In this document: positions 57,204 to 58,667 of the stretch, piece by piece | How the letters are laid out: the number at the start of each line of letters is the position of its first letter | How positions within the stretch are numbered: the first letter of the stretch is position 1 | Assembly: GCF_000685295.1 (NCBI RefSeq) | Contig: NZ_ARYL01000025.1 | Span: 1-58,667, forward strand | DNA from: Hyphomonas oceanitis SCH89 | GTDB taxonomy: Bacteria; Pseudomonadota; Alphaproteobacteria; Caulobacterales; Hyphomonadaceae | Direction of reading: 5' to 3' | Length of the DNA: 58,667 nt | Program-made: the position numbers and the translations under genes | Notes under the pieces: generated by a model | The model's input: only the letters and a program-made list of their open reading frames with translations | Database searches by the model: none | Told to the model about the DNA's origin: nothing

Positions 57204-58231
57204 GCCGGTTCCTGCCCGTTGGAGAGGGCGGCGAGGCGGCGCAGCGTGTCGCGGGCCTTGCCTGAGTCAATGGCTTCGGTCGCCATGGCCGCGCCCTGTT
57301 TCAGGTCAGACGCGAGGCCGAGGACGTGGAGCCCGGCGGCGGCGTTGAGCAATACAGCGTCGCGGAACGGGCCCTCCTGGCTGTCGAGCAGGTCGGTGAT
57401 GGCCATGGCGTTGTCCTGCACGCTGCTGCCTTCAAGGCGCGAGAGCGGGCTGGTGTCGAGGCCGGCATCGGCGGGATGGATTTCGAATTCGCGGATGGCG
57501 CCGTTTTCGACTTCGCAGACATGGCTGGCGCCAGCGATGGACAGCTCGTCAATGCCGTCGCGGCCGTGAACGACCCAGGCTTTAGTGGTGCCGAGCGCGG
57601 CCAGCGCTTCGGCCATGGGCCGGGTCCATTGCGGGGCGAAGACGCCGAGGACCTGGAATCGCGCGTCGGCCGGATTGGAGAGGGGGCCGAGCAGGTTGAA
57701 GATGGTGCGGATGCCGAGCTTGGCCCGCACCGGCGCGACATGGCGCATGGCGCTGTGATGCGCGCGGGCGAACATGAAGGCGACACCGGCGCCATTGAGG
57801 CAGGCCTGGAATTCGCTCTCGTCGGTTTCAAGATTCACGCCAAGCGCTTCGAGCACGTCGGCCGAGCCTGTCTTGGGCGGAACGGACCGGTTGCCATGCT
57901 TGGCGACGCGGCCACCCGCAGCGGCGATGACGAGCGCGCTGGCGGTGGATGTGTTGAGGCTCTTCCATGGGAGGCCGCCGGTGCCGCATGTATCGAGCAC
58001 GGGGCCTTCGACATGAACCTTGCGGGCGTGCTGACGCATGATGCGGGCGCCGGCAGTCAGCTCTGTGGCCGTCTCGCCGCGCACCGCGAGGCCTGTCAGG
58101 AAAGCGCCGATCTCTTCCGGGGCGGCTTCGCCCGTCAGCAGGAGTTCGAACGCTGTTTCGAGTGTCTCGCCTTCCAGCGTCTCATTGCGGGCGATGGCCT
58201 TGATGGCCGTGGTGAGGGCAGTGTCAGTCAT
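57200..58231 (-). CDS. trpD: Anthranilate phosphoribosyltransferase with altered PRPP loop
   Basis: The 343-residue enzyme transfers phosphoribosyl from PRPP to anthranilate. The family frame is clear: helical N-terminus with GAFLTGLAVRGETATELTAGARIMR, DTCGTGG, KHGNRSVPPKTGSADVLEALGV and HHSAMRHVAPVRAKLGIRTIFNLLGPLSNPA. The PRPP loop usually reads GTGGDG-x-x-T-x-N-x-ST. Here it reads GTGGLPWKSLNTSTA, so the conserved Asp is missing. I start at the ATG at 58231 (MTDTALTTAI); a TTG six codons upstream is possible. trpG and trpE are not adjacent. Confidence 0.94.
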   Translation of the reverse strand: MTDTALTTAIKAIARNETLEGETLETAFELLLTGEAAPEEIGAFLTGLAVRGETATELTAGARIMRQHARKVHVEGPVLDTCGTGGLPWKSLNTSTASALVIAAAGGRVAKHGNRSVPPKTGSADVLEALGVNLETDESEFQACLNGAGVAFMFARAHHSAMRHVAPVRAKLGIRTIFNLLGPLSNPADARFQVLGVFAPQWTRPMAEALAALGTTKAWVVHGRDGIDELSIAGASHVCEVENGAIREFEIHPADAGLDTSPLSRLEGSSVQDNAMAITDLLDSQEGPFRDAVLLNAAAGLHVLGLASDLKQGAAMATEAIDSGKARDTLRRLAALSNGQEPA

Positions 58232-58281
58232 CAATGAATTCCGGCTCAAGGTGGACAGCGATAGCGGTCCTGGTCCGGTGG

Positions 58282-58295
58282 TTCAATGCAGTGAA
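58282..58295. repeat. Dyad TTCA-N6-TGAA, copy 1, ahead of trpD
   Basis: TTCA (58282-58285) and TGAA (58292-58295) form a short inverted repeat with a 6-base spacer. An identical architecture occurs 52 bases further on. The copy lies between the trpD start and a candidate -10 (TATATT on the minus strand, 58322-58317), a position where a bound repressor would block trpD transcription. Confidence 0.35.
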
Positions 58296-58316
58296 TGAGA
58301 ATTATTGCCAACGTAG

Positions 58317-58322
58317 AATATA
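58317..58322 (-). promoter_or_regulatory. Candidate -10 element (TATATT) for trpD
   Basis: Read on the minus strand this is TATATT, about 86 bases upstream of the trpD ATG. The nearest -35-like element is TTCAAT with a 19-base spacer, so the promoter is only a candidate. It falls between the two TTCA-N6-TGAA dyads. Confidence 0.25.
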
Positions 58323-58333
58323 CGATTTTGATA

Positions 58334-58347
58334 TTCATCACATTGAA
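58334..58347. repeat. Dyad TTCA-N6-TGAA, copy 2, ahead of trpD
   Basis: TTCA (58334-58337) and TGAA (58344-58347) repeat the architecture of the copy at 58282, with one more matching base each side (ATTCA/TGAAT). The 52-base offset is about five helical turns, so both copies would face the same side of the DNA. This suits cooperative or looping binding of one regulator. Confidence 0.35.
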
Positions 58348-58423
58348 TGAGCCGCGCAAGAGTTGTCGTCGGATCATTTAGGCAGTCAGCCCAATATAAA
58401 CGCCCATATTATTTTAATCAAAA

Positions 58424-58441
58424 GTAGTGTATTATTACTAC
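58424..58441 (+). promoter_or_regulatory. Inverted repeat GTAGT-N8-ACTAC at the lipoprotein gene promoter region
   Basis: GTAGT (58424-58428) and ACTAC (58437-58441) flank TATTAT (58430-58435), which could be a -10 element. If so, the 5' leader is very short before the ATG at 58458. The surrounding 60 bases (58381-58440) have 19 G or C, far below the window's norm. Confidence 0.3.
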
Positions 58442-58457
58442 CAAAGGGGGCATTGCT

Positions 58458-58667
58458 ATGGTTTGTGTACGCTCAATATTCCGTATTTTTTGGCTAGCGT
58501 TGATAATGATGCTGCCGGCAGGATGCCTTACGGCTTATCGACCGCCTGCTGAAAATATCTACACATGCGAAGACTTCGAGGCCAATCCGAAAGTTATAAA
58601 AAAAATGGCGGACGAAGGCGTAACCGGCTCGTTGCTAGTGGCCTGCCCCACAGGGGTGATCCACCAG
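58458..58667 (+). CDS. Unidentified lipoprotein, N-terminal part (runs off the window)
   Basis: The frame is open for 70 codons to the window end without a stop. It starts with an ATG that has AGGGGG 7 bases upstream. The first 23 residues form a lipoprotein signal: basic start (MVCVRSIFR), hydrophobic core (IFWLALIMM) and lipobox LPAGC, with the lipidated Cys at residue 23. The mature part seen so far (ENIYTCEDFEANPKVIKKMADEG...) is polar and has two further Cys. I do not recognise a family. The upstream DNA is AT-rich, unlike the rest of the window, so recent acquisition is possible. Confidence 0.7.
   Translation, partial: MVCVRSIFRIFWLALIMMLPAGCLTAYRPPAENIYTCEDFEANPKVIKKMADEGVTGSLLVACPTGVIHQ

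Noticed and set aside
58296..58310. Fur-like 7-1-7 site TGAGAAT-T-ATTGCCA upstream of trpD
   Set aside because: The left half is good, but two of seven bases are wrong in the right half. It overlaps the TTCA-N6-TGAA dyad, and neither neighbour is an iron gene that I can recognise.
1..58667. CRISPR arrays, tRNA or rRNA genes, insertion sequences, prophage genes
   Set aside because: No regularly spaced repeats, cloverleaf-like genes, transposase or phage-like products were seen by reading; a covariance-model search would be needed to exclude small RNAs fully.

Overview
The window is GC-rich, tightly packed chromosomal DNA from an alphaproteobacterium. Gene content and order point to the Caulobacterales/Hyphomonadaceae (Hyphomonas-like) side: a complete Entner-Doudoroff operon, a nuoA-N operon running into birA, coaX and rnj, a single MmpA-like RseP with one PDZ domain, LpxI as the lipid A pyrophosphatase, and the order trpD-trpC-lexA with comEC, gltX and gltA next to it. 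The assignment is an inference from protein sequence and synteny; there is no rRNA or tRNA here to confirm it. It looks like core genome: I see no insertion sequence, prophage, CRISPR array, tRNA or toxin-antitoxin pair.

Layout. (1) 2-1370: the 3' end of a histidine kinase gene, then two leftward genes, a thioesterase-like protein and a flavin reductase. (2) 1497-10011, sugar catabolism: a GH13 alpha-glucosidase, a convergent LacI-family repressor gene, then zwf-pgl-edd-glk-eda, the complete route from glucose through glucose-6-phosphate to pyruvate and glyceraldehyde-3-phosphate. The repressor/zwf intergenic region carries several perfect inverted repeats and a direct repeat, good operator candidates. 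(3) 10257-25689: all fourteen subunits of complex I, with two unrelated small genes (SnoaL-like and VOC/glyoxalase-like) between nuoD and nuoE. (4) 25686-36404: birA, coaX, rnj, methylmalonyl-CoA epimerase, a DUF1467 membrane protein, proS, one LolC/E-type permease, lolD, dnaE. (5) 36550-50746: rpsB-tsf, a strong terminator, then pyrH-frr-uppS-cdsA-dxr-rseP-bamA-skp-lpxD-lpxA-lpxI-lpxB, linking translation, isoprenoid and phospholipid precursors, outer-membrane protein assembly and lipid A synthesis. fabZ is not in its usual place between lpxD and lpxA. (6) 50743-58231: leftward gltX-gltA, rightward comEC, leftward trpD-trpC-lexA. A perfect alphaproteobacterial SOS box lies ahead of lexA. (7) 58232-58667: an AT-rich intergenic region with paired dyads, then the start of an unidentified lipoprotein gene that runs off the window.

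Most genes overlap or abut (ATGA, TAATG and TTGA junctions), so long polycistronic units are expected: zwf-eda, nuoA through probably lolD, pyrH-lpxB, and trpD-trpC-lexA. Several starts are TTG or GTG. No gene-free stretch exceeds 300 bases. I found no obviously new multi-gene system. The features most worth a second look are the two extra genes inside nuo, the TrpD with an altered GTGGD loop, the His-rich loop of NuoL, the palindromes ahead of zwf and trpD, and the AT-rich lipoprotein locus at the right edge.
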